Assembly (NCBI GenBank): GCA_047967505.1
Contig: CM106541.1
Direction: 5' to 3' (one strand)
DNA: 64,000 nucleotides
Origin: Dipteris shenzhenensis
Taxonomy: Eukaryota; Polypodiophyta; Polypodiopsida; Gleicheniales
This document shows, piece by piece, positions 8,936-20,600 of the stretch. Within the stretch, counting starts at the first letter, position 1. Each line of letters opens with the position of its first letter. Under the pieces are notes generated by a model. That model was not told where the DNA came from and made no database searches. It was given only the letters and a program-made list of their open reading frames with translations. Made by a program: the position numbers and the translations under genes.

Positions 8936-9585
8936 ACACAGTATTAGATAAAGTGGGACAAAAGTTGCATTTTGGGAATTTTGAAATTGGGTGGATTTCA
9001 TTAAAATTGGGAAAGGCTTCATTAAATTTGGGAAATTTTCCATTGATTGTGGGAATTTTACCAATATTGAATAAGCTAATACTTGGAATTCCAATGATTA
9101 TGAAAAACTTCATTGGTTGTGAAACAGTTCATTGCATATAAAAATCAGAATAAAACATTTGTGGCAGAGTTTGAAAATCATGTATTTGGTGGTGTTAATA
9201 AACACCGTCTAGGGACAACATGTATATTTTACTTGAGGTGTTAATAAACACAGTTGGTGGTGTTAACAAACACCATGCATAGTGAGTTCCACTAGAAACA
9301 AAGTAGTTGTTGGTGAAGGTTAGCTTCTGAAAATTGTCATATTAATAATATGCAAATACCCATTGACAAGATAACAACAATTGAGAAACATCACATGAGA
9401 ACACACCTTACAATGGAAGTTTGGGAGATTAAGAGGGAGAAAATCGACACCATTTTCTATGCTCTGATACCAAGCAAGCTCTCCTATGCTTTGATACATA
9501 CGCTCTGTGGAATCTTGATCTTCTTGGGTCTATTTATGGATTTTAATGTCCATGACCAGACAATTGCATCAATACACTCCCATAC
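8936..9585. other. Spacer with degenerate short repeats, no gene seen
   Basis: 8950-9140 is a run of imperfect repeats around 'GGGAATTTT' and 'CATTAAA.TTGGG'. 9190-9275 carries three copies of a small inverted repeat (see separate entry). Short ORFs such as 9350-9637 have no recognisable features. Confidence 0.6.
9190..9276. repeat. Three small hairpin repeats GGTGTT-N4-AACACC
   Basis: GGTGTTAATAAACACC at about 9192, GGTGTTAATAAACAC at about 9239 and GGTGTTAACAAACACC at about 9263. Each is a 6-bp inverted repeat around 4 bases. Function unknown. Confidence 0.7.
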
Positions 9586-9984
9586 CTATGGATCCAACCT
9601 ATTCTTTGCCCAATACTTGTTCCAGCAATCAACATAGGCATCTGCATCACTGAGCCCCTTTCTCTTAACTGATGGTGCCCAATGCTGAATTAATAATTTC
9701 TTGAAATTAGAAGCAGCATCCATCTCGGCACTTGATATGGCAACCCCAAGCCATATGGGGTATATAGGATTTGATGGCCTCACCAAGACGAAGTCACCTT
9801 GCTTAACATCCACCATTGGTCTAAACTCTTCCCTCAGCTTACCTTTTAGAGGCCCACAATAGTGATCATTTCATTCCTCATAGCCTTGGAAATCATTAAT
9901 GCAAGCATCTTTATCATCCTCCTCATCAGGAGATTGTGTTCTTGGCCAAAACTCTCTGTACACTCCTATCTCTAAGATGTTTTC

Positions 9985-10656
9985 CTATTTGAGCTCACCG
10001 ATCATGGTTTTCCAATAGTCTGTCACTGGCCTAATGTAGGACTCATAGGATGCATTCTTTCCACTTGCACATCTCTCCCAAAACTTAATGTAATCCTTTA
10101 TCCCTAATATAACTTGCAAGTGATCCCTCACAAATGGAGCCATTGGCAGTATATCCGGACAACCTGTTGGCAACAATGATCTACCCTCACTATCTTTCTT
10201 CCATAGCTCAATTCCCCCTTCAATGGGCATCCAATTCGGTGATTTTGGATGCACCTTGTACTGCATCATTAGTCTGTCACCTTGCATGTAAAATCGAAAT
10301 TGTAATGGCTTTGCATGTCCAACTACCATTTCTTGCCCATCACATAGGTAGCCATCCACATAATCCTTGAAGTTAGGAACCCGTGTAAGAACAAATGGTG
10401 ACGGTGAAGATGATGTACATTTTTTGAATGTATCCATCAGATGCGGGAAAGTGAATGTTTGTCCCACCCGCAAGCTCTCAGAAAACCTATTGAACATTGC
10501 ATCAATGTCCTCATGTGTGTGCCCTATCATCAAGAAGCCCAATTGAACTGTCTTGAAAATTCCCCTTGCTACAAGAAGAGAAAGGTATGCAAACAAGTAT
10601 CTATTTTTGTTCTCAAACCCACAATTATCTAGTTGGAGTAGCAAGTTCTCTGGCAA
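9985..10656 (-). pseudogene. DUF7869 core segment
   Basis: A 223-codon uninterrupted piece. It opens 'MPENLLLQLDNCGFENKNR', has a hydrophobic helix region, then 'KTVQLGFLMIGHTHEDIDAM', the strongest family signature, followed by 'FRFYMQGDRLMMQYKVHPKS'. It ends '...MIGELK' with a stop at 9985. A frame change separates it from the last segment (9816-9586). Confidence 0.75.
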
Positions 10657-11374
10657 ATTTTGGAATGGTGGCTCAATAGCAACACTCTCCTCTTAAGAGG
10701 GTGGGTTTTCTCTTGTATTTGACGAAAAAAAATTCATACATGTGTCTGTAGCCCTTGCAATGGAAGTTGTCATGGCCTCCGTGATAGACTTCGGGTCACT
10801 TTCTAAAACAGTTTCTAGATTTGCATCTGTGATCGTGACATCTACATTTTCAGACAAGCTAGCTCCACTTGTGGAAACATGTGCACCTTTAGAACTGTAA
10901 TGGGAGTCCAAAGCGTTTCTTGAACATAGAGCATTCAAAAGGCGAGCATTGCTTCTAGGAATCCCATTTGTAGCAAGGTCTCCAAGGTCATGCAGATCCA
11001 TCCTCTCGAGGTTGCACAAACAAATTGAGAGCGATCCAATCGTCAGGTTGGGATCAGATGGCCACAAACCATTGAGGGTGAAGTGTCCATAATGACCGTT
11101 TCCATGCCCATGGGTAATGATTCCAATGAGTGAAACCTATAATTGCCATGCAGAATCGGTGTCCTTGGACCTCACCCGAAGTCTTGTAATTGTGAGGGAA
11201 TTGCCGTCTTTTTTTGGTCCATCTTATCATGGATTATGAATATATACTTTTTTGGATCCATCTCGGAGTACCTACGCCATGCATAGTATAAGCTCCTACA
11301 ACTTTGTTGCTGTATCATATGCATCTTTCTCTCTTCCATCAGCGAATTGCACTCATCTTGACTTTTTGTGGCTG

Positions 11375-12466
11375 CTAATTCCGGCTGCACAAGCTACATT
11401 TAGAGAATTCACTCGTCTTAGCAAGGGCTACATTTTTTAAGTCTGATTTCCAAATCCTGCCAAATGTGGATGTGGATAGGCTCTGATAACCATGTTGATT
11501 AAGTGAAGTGTTGACCTCACGTAGGACATCTATCTTCTTATACACTTCAAGTATCACTTGCTGTGTCTCTCTAGAACCATCCTGCATGGTTCTACTCTTG
11601 TGAGGCATATGCTCTGTGCTATTATCCACAAAGTGTTGAATGAGAGCCCTTCCCATACCTATGTGCTCCCTGCTCCTCCTCATAAATCCTAAATTGCCAT
11701 GCACATATCGCTGCACACCACTCTCAAATTGCTCCGTGTATCGATAAAATGATGTCCTTGGAATTCCATGCATCTCATACCATGCTCTACAACAGACATC
11801 CCGACTGTTTATCCTGAAGTTGTAGCATATCCTCCCTGTGTAGTCATGATGCCAAGCCGTTGACAACACATCGTATATAAAGTTTGTATGTGACTCCAAG
11901 GAACTGCCCCAAAAGTTCTTCCTTAGATTCATTAAGAGATCTCACTCTGCATGTTGGCAACACCTACTCTCACAAAAATCGATGGAATAAACCTGCTGCA
12001 CTGAATCTAGTGACATTTTGTACATTGGTGTTGGAGGCTCTCTTTGTTTAGGCACCCTGTTAATGAAAGTGTACCTTCTTTTCTTTGATGTTGGATCATC
12101 CCTTTTCAACATTTGATCATTGACCAACTCATCTATACTAGCAACGTGGTCCATGGGCACATATTGTTGCAGTGGGCTTCCTTCAAGTAAGGTAATCTGC
12201 TTGATGGGCCACTTTACTAGGCTGAGAGAGCCGACATCTTGCATAGAAGACCCTAAGTCACTTCCTCTAATTTGTTCTTTCTTTTCAATACCCACACCAA
12301 TGCAATCGTTACCCAATAGGTCAAAGTTTATAGTGTCTCTCAGGAAAACATATAAGATCACACCATCCCCCATGGTCTTTGTTTTGCTCTCATCCCATAA
12401 GACAACCTTTTTCTCTTTCCAAGATTCACGAATGAAATTGTCAGTTTCCAATAAAGAAACTGGCAT
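11375..12466 (-). pseudogene. DUF7869 gene, N-terminal and Cys-rich segments (one in-frame stop)
   Basis: 12466-11942 and 11932-11375 lie in the same frame, separated only by TGA at 11944-11942. The segment before the stop ends in a Cys cluster ('FCESRCCQHAE'). The one after it contains 'ICYNFRINSRDVCCRAWYEM' and ends 'EFSKCSLCSRN'. The Cys pairs are typical of the zinc-binding region in front of the core of this family. The first 100 residues show nothing I recognise. Confidence 0.65.
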
Positions 12467-12777
12467 TGCCTCAACATAAGGTCGCTTAGGCTCACTTGGT
12501 GCAGCTTCTTCAGTTACCGCATCATCTAAAGAATCACAACTTGTTTTAGAGAGCCCTTAGGCCACTTGACAATGCTCCAAATTGCCTCACCAACAAGCAC
12601 TACATCCATAGTGGGAAATCGCAAGAGCATTTCACTATTGATAGACTTCTCCACTATCACCGATACATTTTCTATCCCAATCTTCGCACCACTACAGTAG
12701 GCCTTCGGATCTATTGCACACACTCCACCAATTCCAACCACTTCATTCCCCACCATCATCATGACCTTGTCCCCGCT

Positions 12778-13135
12778 TCTGATAGCCATCCCCTGTCATT
12801 ATGATTACGGAGAATTAATTATGAACAAATTACAACCAAAGAATTTCATAAGACCATCAACATATCCTTCTAGAGGGGAAGAATGGCATTGGTGCAAATC
12901 TCTAGAATGCATTAATGAGTCTATACAAAATTTTCATGAAAGCATGAATTATTTCCCTAAAAATTTTAGCAATTTCATAAAACTTTTTCTAAAGCATGAA
13001 TTACTTTCACCATCGTCATGACTTGATTCATGCATCTGATAGTAGCCATCCCCTCTCATTACGATGACAGTAAATTGATTATGAACAAACTACAACCAAA
13101 GAATTTCATAAGACCAACAAAGTTGTCCTTGTAGC
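12778..13135. repeat. ~260-bp spaced direct duplication
   Basis: 12783-12862 ('TAGCCATCCCCTGTCATTA' to 'TTTCATAAGACCA') is repeated with few changes at 13043-13122. The first copy overlaps the start of the DUF7869 gene. Both copies run into a G-rich stretch (AGAGGGGAAG; AGCGGGGGGAG) and then a GAATGGCA box, so the duplication carries the first members of the box repeat. Confidence 0.8.
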
Positions 13136-13136
13136 G

Positions 13137-14574
13137 GGGGGAGAATGGCACCAGTGCCATTCTCCATGTGGGATTGTGGAGAATGGCATTGGTGACATTC
13201 TCCATGTGAATTCGGCTTTCCTATGGAGAATTGCATATCCCATCTTTGAAAAGGGGAATGGCACCAGTGCCATTCGCCCCATGCATTGACTTGAGAAAAA
13301 CATTTGTCTTCATAAGAGGAGAACAGACTAGTGCCATTCTTCCTTTGGAAAACAAAATTTTGACTTGGGACTTTGCCTTGGGAGAATGCCAATGGTGCCA
13401 TGCTCCCTTTGCAAAGCCAAAATTTTATATTAGGACATTGCAATGGGAGAATGGCACTGGTGCCATTCTCCCTTTATGAAGGCAAACTTTGAATCAAGAC
13501 ATTGCATTGGGAGACTGGCACTGGTGCCATTTTCCCTTTGCAAAGCCAAGATTTTGAATCATGACATTGCAATGGGAGAATGGCACTAGTGCCATACTGT
13601 CTTTGTGAAGTAGAAATTTTGAATCACGACATTGCATGGGGAGAATGGCACAGCCAAAGTTTTGAATCGGGACATTGCAACGGGAGAATGGCAGTGGTGC
13701 AAATTTAAAGTTTAAAATTTTTGGCTTTATAATAGGAAAGTGGAGAATGGCACTAGTTGGAAAATGGAGAATGGCACTAGTGCCATTCTCCCAATGGAAT
13801 TTCCTGATTCAAAATTTTGGCTTCACAAAGGTAGAATGGCACAGGTGCCATTCTCCCATTGGAATTAGTGGAATGTCAATCTATAGGTTTAGTTTGTCTA
13901 GATTACCACTAGCGGAGAATGGCAGTGATGCCAATCTCATGCTGGCAACTACATAATGACACTGAGATCATCAAACTCACATGTGGAATGGAATCGGACA
14001 CCACTCTCCTATGATCAAAGTCCCCGCTCTGTAAAGTTCATGGATTTGTGTCAAATCTCTGTGGAGAATGGTAGTGGTGCCAATCTCATACCATGACCTG
14101 AAAACATGCACAAGGAATCCTAAACTCACATGTGCATTTGCACTTTTGCCATTATCCTACTGTAGCCAATAAAATTAGTGGAATGTCAATCTACAGGTTT
14201 AGTTTGCCTAGATTACCACTAGCGGAGAATGGCAGTGATGCCAATCTCATGCTGGGACCTACATAATGACACTGAGATCATCAAACTCACATGTGCCATT
14301 TTGACTCTGTGAAGCCAAAACTTTGAATCTGGGAGATTGGCACTAGTGCCATTTCCCCTTTGAACAGCCAAGATTTGATTCCGGGAAATCACAATGGGAG
14401 AATGGCACTGGTGCCATTCCTCCTTTGCAAAGCCAACGTTTTGAATTGGGACATTGCAATGGGAGAATGGAAGTGGAGCAAATTTATAAATTTTTAGCTT
14501 TGCAAAATGGGGAGATTGGAGGATGGCAGTAGTGCCATTCTCCCATTGCAATGCCAGAACTTGAGACCATAGAC
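13137..14574. repeat. Array of palindromic GAATGGCA boxes, ~65-bp spacing
   Basis: The box is an inverted repeat with arm GGGAGAATGGCA and a four-base centre, usually CTAG or CTGG. Near-perfect copies lie at 13138-13164, 13443-13470, 13765-13791 and 14396-14420. Between 13350 and 13690 boxes recur about every 65 bp with a linker like 'CTTTGCAAAGCCAAAATTTT' and 'GACATTGCAAT'. 13860-14310 already contains monomers of the satellite that dominates 17.6-23.9 kb. Open frames here are by-products of the repeat. Confidence 0.85.
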
Positions 14575-14600
14575 TTTGTGTGTGTGTGTGTGTGTGTGTG
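14575..14600. repeat. (TG)n microsatellite
   Basis: An uninterrupted run of about 12 TG dinucleotides right after the last palindromic box. Confidence 0.95.
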
Positions 14601-16060
14601 AACGTGGTATTCATTTGAAACCAAACATTATTTTACTTCCATTTATTCATATATGTGGTAAAGTTGATCGATATTACTTTATGAAACCTAGCTCGTTATG
14701 TGAGTTTATTCACGTTAGTTTGGTTATGCTAGGTTGGTTAAGTTACAAATTTTTATGTTAGAGTATGTTTTTCTTGATCAAGGTCCAAGTAATGTAAAAT
14801 TTTAAGGTATAGATTGAATTAGTTGACGAGAATGTGATTTTTCTCCATGTTAAAAAAATTGTAATCATGCTCATCATTAGATGGCAAGCTATGGATTTTT
14901 TTAAAGGAAGATGAGAATAGGTTAAATAAAAGGCATGAGGACAATGTAAAAAAGGAAGAAAATGAGTGTGGACAATGTAAAATAGAAATAAAAGAAATGT
15001 ATACGTTAGATATGTTAAATGAAAGAAATAAAATAAATGTTAGATATGTCCCAATTCCTCCATTAGTTGGCTAACTGGTGTTTATACTAAAAAGCAACTT
15101 GAAAAGCATATACTAAAAACTTTGAAACAGATCGTCTATCACAAAATAGGAATTGCCTTCATTTATCAATGATGTTAACATCAATGAAAGCTTTGTTGGG
15201 AAATTCTTTGTAGCCACTAACGGCTTTGTACTTCTTTTGAGTGTGTGCTTGTTTGATCTTAAGGTTTATCATATCTGCTTTAGTGTCATAATAGAGAATA
15301 AATATGGGATCATTATGATGTCTAAGATCAGGTGTGTGATTTGGCTTTATAATACTCATGTTTTCCAAGTTATGACCACATGGTGGTTCACAAAATAAGG
15401 AGTGTGATTTGGCTTTAAGATACTCATATTTTCAAGTTAAGATCATGTGTTTGTTGTACAACTAGTGTGATTTGGTTCTATGATACTCATTACTACATTA
15501 TTCAAAAAAGGCAATTGCTAGAGAACATGGAAGCAACATATACTTCGATGGTGACAAGTATCTCGATAATCAGTGATAAAAGATAGCATGTACACTCTTG
15601 CATGCAAAAATAAGTGCTTCCAAGCTCTGATTGGAAAAAAGTGCTTCCCTAGAAATGTGTCAAGACTTATCAAAGGATTACATGTTGAAGCATGTGATGC
15701 TTAGAATGCAGATGCAAGGAATGGGAAATTGCCAAAGAAAGTCTTGCAAGTATTTACTTGGAAAACATCTTAAGTCACTTTTTTGATTTTATCTGAATCC
15801 CTAACAACAATAAATGATGTGATAGGGATGTGATAAAGAGGATCAACCCATGGATGCTAATTATAAAGACTGGCAATAATGGCAAATAATAGGCTAGGCC
15901 AATGTAGTATGAAGCCTTGAATGCAATTTTGACAAAAAGCAAAAGCTTAAACTAATGAAGGTAAAAAATTGTTAAATTTGTTTTTTAACGAAAAGCAAAA
16001 GGTTAGAAGGTAAAAAATTGAAATACCCTAATACCTTCTCTGTCATTGCACTCGTAGCCC
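14601..16060. other. A+T-rich spacer, no gene seen
   Basis: No ORF with recognisable content on either strand. 15331-15490 carries three degenerate ~65-bp repeats beginning 'GTGTGATTTGG.T.TA..ATACTCAT' at about 15334, 15400 and 15465. Confidence 0.6.
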
Positions 16061-16089
16061 TATGTTGATCGATTGTTTTCTTGTGGGAA

Positions 16090-16710
16090 TTTGCACTCTC
16101 ATGAGCAACGACATGCCTTGCTACTGGAGTGGCATCTCTTGCACCAACGTCCCACAGAAAGCTGCGCCATCATATCAATTGGATCGGTCGATCAGCTGCG
16201 CCGCTTGAGCCATACCCGTGCTTTTGGAGCGCTCGATCAGCTGCGCCGCTTGAGCTCTTCAGGGAAACAGCATCCATGGAACTCTCCCGCCCGAGCTCTT
16301 CAACGTGACGTCCGTTCGCACCATCTTGCATGGAGGCAACCAAATAACGGGAGCTTTGCCTCCTTAGAACAGCCGCCTAAGTAATTTGCAGAGACTTTCG
16401 ATGTTTCAAGTAACAAGTTGCTCGACGAAATTCGTTTGCCTATCACGGGATGCTGCCAGCTGCAGACTCTCGTTCTCGCCCTAGAGCAGCTTGACCTTTC
16501 AACCGATTCTTTCAGGTGCAATCCCAGAACGCTCAAGTCCTTCAACCACCTCTTTGGTCCAATTCCCTACAATCTAGGGAACCTTCCTTACACTGTGAGC
16601 CTCGATTCGAGTCACAACAATCTCAGTGGTAAAATCCCACAAGAGGACTTCACAAAGTCACCGGCCTCAAAAGGGACTTCACAAAGTCGATTCTGCCCCT
16701 GCCTCTGAGA
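16090..16710 (+). pseudogene. LRR receptor-like kinase/protein fragment, frame-shifted
   Basis: Switching frames gives a continuous plant LRR ectodomain. First comes an N-terminal cap ('CYWSGISCTNVPQ', about 16117-16155). Next are two repeats in 16258-16367 ('LQGNSIHGTLPPELFNVTSV', then 'GGNQITGALPP'), 'FDVSSNKLLDEI' (about 16398), 'SGAIPER' (about 16512), and 'LFGPIPYNLGNLPYTVSLD' with 'SHNNLSGKIPQ' (16549-16645). The [L]xxN.[L/I].G.[I/L]P spacing is that of plant LRR-RLK/RLP proteins, cell-surface receptors. No transmembrane helix or kinase domain is present. Several indels and a local 22-bp duplication (CGATCAGCTGCGCCGCTTGAGC at 16189 and 16229) break it. This G+C-rich stretch stands out against its A+T-rich surroundings, consistent with a captured or decaying host gene. 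Confidence 0.85.
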
Positions 16711-16888
16711 GCTGTGGTGAGTAAAACTCTAAGACTCTTCTCCAATTCTGCTAAATTGAAATGAGTTGTTTGGAATGAATAGAAAGTGAATGAGGGAAAG
16801 GCATCAATTGAAATGAGAGAAAAGGTCTTGATTTGTCTGAAATGTAGATTGAAAGTTAAAAGTGATAGTTTGAAACTACTAAATAATT
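16710..16888. other. A+T-rich spacer
   Basis: Short non-coding link between the LRR remnant and the next tandem repeat. It repeats words such as AATTGAAATGAG. No feature seen. Confidence 0.5.
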
Positions 16889-17640
16889 CAAATTTTGAAA
16901 TATAGCTCTTCCCGCCATTGTTCCCTTTTGAATTCTAGATATATAGAGTGGCACTTATGCCATTCTCTCCAATATTAAATTTCAATTCAAATTCATATTG
17001 ATATTTTTAATTTCAATTTGTATTTCAAATTGAAATTATTCTTTTGAAATTGTATTTCAAAACCTAAATTCTAGTTTTCAAATTTTGATTTCAAGTTAAA
17101 CTTCAATCTCAATTTTGATTTTCATGATTGAATGGCAAATTTAGAGATTGAAATTCTAATTTTAAATGGAGAATGGCACTAGTGCCATTCTCCAAGACCT
17201 CATAAGAAGTCCTTGAGAGTGGCACTAGTGCCAATATCCCTTGAGATAAATAAAATTTTGAAATATAGCTCTTCTCGCCATTGTTCCCTTTTGAATTTTG
17301 GATATATAGAGTGGCACTTATGCCATTCTCTCCAATACTAAATTTAAATTCAAATTCATATTGATATTTTTAATTTCAATTTATATTTCAAATTGAAATT
17401 ATTCTGTTTGGAATTGTATTTCAAAACCGAAATTCTAGTTTTCAAATTTTGATTTCAAGTTAAACTTCAATCTCAATTTTGATTTTCATGATTGAATGGC
17501 AAATTTAGAGATTGAAATTCTAATTTTAAATAGAGAATGGCACTAGTGCCATTCTCCAAGACCTCATAAGAAGTCCTTGAGAGTGGCACTAGTGCCAATA
17601 TCCCTTGAGATAAATTGAAAGACCTCATAAGAAGTCCTTG
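16889..17640. repeat. ~362-bp tandem duplication containing palindromic boxes
   Basis: 'AAATTTTGAAATATAGCTCTTC' starts copies at about 16889 and 17251, with only scattered differences. Each copy holds a 'GTGGCACTTATGCCATTCTC' box, an A+T-rich stretch of AATTTGAAAT words, a perfect CTAG-centred palindrome (17166-17193; 17534-17560) and a 'GAGTGGCACTAGTGCCAATATC' box. Confidence 0.9.
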
Positions 17641-20600
17641 AGAGTGGCACTAGTGGAGAATGGCAGTGATGCCAATCTCATGCTGGCAACTACATAATGA
17701 CACTGAGATCATCAAACTCACATGTACATTCTTCTATGTAGTGATCACTGTCTCCGCTGTGTAAAGATCATATGGAATTGTGTCAATCTCTGTGGAGAAT
17801 GCCACCAGTGGAGAATGGCAGTGGTGCCAATCTCATACCATGACCTCAAAACATGCACAAGGAATCCTAAACTCACATGTGCATTGGCACTTTTGCCATT
17901 ATCCTACTACATCCAATAAAATTAGTGGAATGTCAATGTATAGGTTCAGTTTGTCTAGATTACCACTAGCGGAGAATGGCAGTGATGCTAATCTCATGAT
18001 GTCAACTACATAATGACACTGAGATTATCAAACTCACATGTGGAATGGAATAGGACACCACTCTCTTATGATCACTGGAATACCCCTCCTAGAATAGTAG
18101 GGTAAACATTTGTACAAGTGGAGAATGGCAGTGGTGCCAATCTTTTATTAGGCCCTAAGAAATGGAATTGAGAAGCCTAAACTCACATGTGCAGAGATCA
18201 TATGGATTTGTGTCAATATCTGTGGATAATGCCACCAGTGGAGAATGGCAGTGGTGCCAATCTCATACCATGACATGAAAACATGCACTTTTGCCATTAT
18301 CCTACTGTGCATTCTTCTATGCAGTGATCACTGTCTCCACTGTGTAGAGATTATATGGAGTCCTAAACTCACATTTGGATTGGAATCGGACACCACTCTC
18401 CTATGATCACTGGAATACCCCTCCTAGAATAGTAAGGTAAACATTTGTACAAGTGGAGAATGGCAGTGGTGCCAATCTCTTATTAGGCCCTAATAAATGG
18501 CATTGAGAAGCCTAAACTCACATGTGCATTCTTCTATGTAGTGATCACTGTCTCCGCTGTGTAGAGATCATATGGATTTGTGTCAATCTCTGTGGGGAAT
18601 GCCACCAGTGGAGAATGGCAGTGGTGCCAATCTCATACCATGACCTGAAAACATGCACAAGGAATCCTAAACTCACATGTGGATTGGCACTTTTGCCATT
18701 ATAGAATGCCACCAGTGGAGAATGGCAGTGGTGCACAAGGAATCCTAAAATCACATGTGCATTCTTCTATGTAGTGATCACTATCTCCACTGTGTAGAGA
18801 TCATATGGAACTGTGTCAATCTCTGAGATCATCAAACTCACATGTGGATTGGAATCGGACAACACTCTCCTATGATCAATGGAATACCCCTCCTAGAATA
18901 GTAGGGTAAAAATTTGTACAAGTGGAGAATGGCAGTGGTGCCAATCTCTTATTAGGCCCTAAGAAATGGCATTGAGAAGCCTAAACTCACATGTGCATTC
19001 TTCTACGTAGTGGTGCCAATCTCTTATTAGGCCCTAGAAAATGGCACTGTGAAGCCTAAACTCACATGTGCAGCCAATAAAATAAGTGGAATGTCAATCT
19101 ATGAAGTGATCACCATCTCTGCTGTGTAGATATCATATGGAATTGTGTCAATCTCTATGGAAAATGGCAGTGGTGCCAATCTCATACCATGACCTGAAAA
19201 CATGCACAAGGAATCCTAAACTCACATGTACATTGGCACTTTTGCCATTATCCTACTGCCATTCTCCGCTAGTGGTAATGTGCATTCTTCTATGTAGTGA
19301 TCACTGTCTCCGCTATGTAGAGATAATATGAAATTGTGTCAATCTTTGTGGAGAATGGCAATGGTGCCAATCTCATACCATGACCTGAAAACATGCACAA
19401 GGAATCCTAAACTCACATGTGCATTGGCACTTTTGCCTTATCCTACTGCAGCCAATAAAATTAGTGGAATGTCAATCTATATGTTTAGTTTGTCTAGATT
19501 ACCTTTAGCGGAGAATGGCAATGATGCCAATCTCATGCTTGCCCTAAGAAATGGCATTGAGAATCATAAACTCACATGTACATTCTTCTATGTAGTGGTC
19601 ACTGTCTTCGTTGTGTAGAGATCATATGGAATTGTGTCAATCTCTGTGAAGAATGGCAGTGGTGCCAATCTCATACCATGAACTGAAAACATGCACAAGG
19701 AATTCTAAACTCACATGTGCATTGGCACTTTTGCTATTATCCTACTGCAGCCAATAAAATTATTGGACCACTAGTGGAGGATGGCCATGATGCCAATCTA
19801 AACTCACATGTGCATTGGCACTTTTGCCATTATCCTATTGCAGCCAATAAAACTAGTGTTATGTCGATCCATAGGTTCAGTTTGTCTAGATTTCCACTAG
19901 CGGAGAATGGCAGTGATGCCAATCTCATGCTGGCAACTACATAATCACACTGAGATCATGAAACTCACATGTGGAATGGAATAGGACACCACTCTCCTAT
20001 GATCACTAGAATACCCCTCCTAGAATAGTAGGGTAAACATTTGTACAAGTGCAGAATGGCAGTGGTGCCAATCTCTTATTAGGCCCTAATAAATGGCAGT
20101 GGTGCCAATCTCGTATTAGGCCCTAATAAATGGCAGTGGAGAATGGCAGTGGTGCCAATCTCTTATTAGGCCCTAATAAATGGCAGTGGTTCCAATTGAG
20201 CATACCATGAACTGAAAACATGCACAAGGAATTCTAAACTCACATGTGCATTGGCACTTTTGCTATTATCCTACTATAGCCAATAAAATTATTGGACCAC
20301 TAGTGGAGAATGGCGGTGATGCCAATCTAAACTCACATGTGCATTGGCACTTTTGCCACTATCCTACTGCAGCCAATAAAATTAGTGGAATGTCAATCTA
20401 TAGGTTCAGTTTGTCTAGATTACCACTAGCCGAGAATGGCAGTGATGCCAATCTCATGATGGCAACTACATAATGACACTGAGATCATCAAACTCACATG
20501 TGCATTCTTCTATGTAGTGATCACTGTCTCCGCTGTGTAGAGATCATATGGAATTGTGTCAATCTCTGTGGAGAATGCCACCAGTGGAGAATGGCAGTGG

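Larger units (their letters stand above)
9586..12789 (-). pseudogene. DUF7869-type transposase-like gene, broken
   Basis: Successive minus-strand frames assemble into one protein family found widely in plants and other eukaryotes, annotated as DUF7869. In order: an N-terminal part (12789-11942); a Cys-containing region with 'RDVCCRAWYEMHGIPRTSFYR' (11932-11375) ending in 'KCSLC'; 'IIHDKMDQKKTAIP' (11390-11172); 'THGHGNGHYGHFTLNG' and 'DPNLTIGSLS' (about 11120-11030); 'LLLQLDNCGFENKNR' with 'GFLMIGHTHEDIDAMF' (10656-9985); and a C-terminal 'GDFVLVRP...WLGVA' segment (9816-9586). The conserved D...DN...HxxED pattern is what an RNase H-fold transposase/integrase core would show. That function is inference. 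A TGA at 11944-11942 and frame changes near 11380, 11160 and 10690 break it. No terminal inverted repeats were identified. Confidence 0.7.

Noticed and set aside
13090-13956. ORFs rich in 'GECHQCHSP/ENGTGAILPP' on both strands
   Set aside because: These repeats are direct translations of the palindromic GAATGGCA box and its linkers, readable on both strands because of the symmetry.
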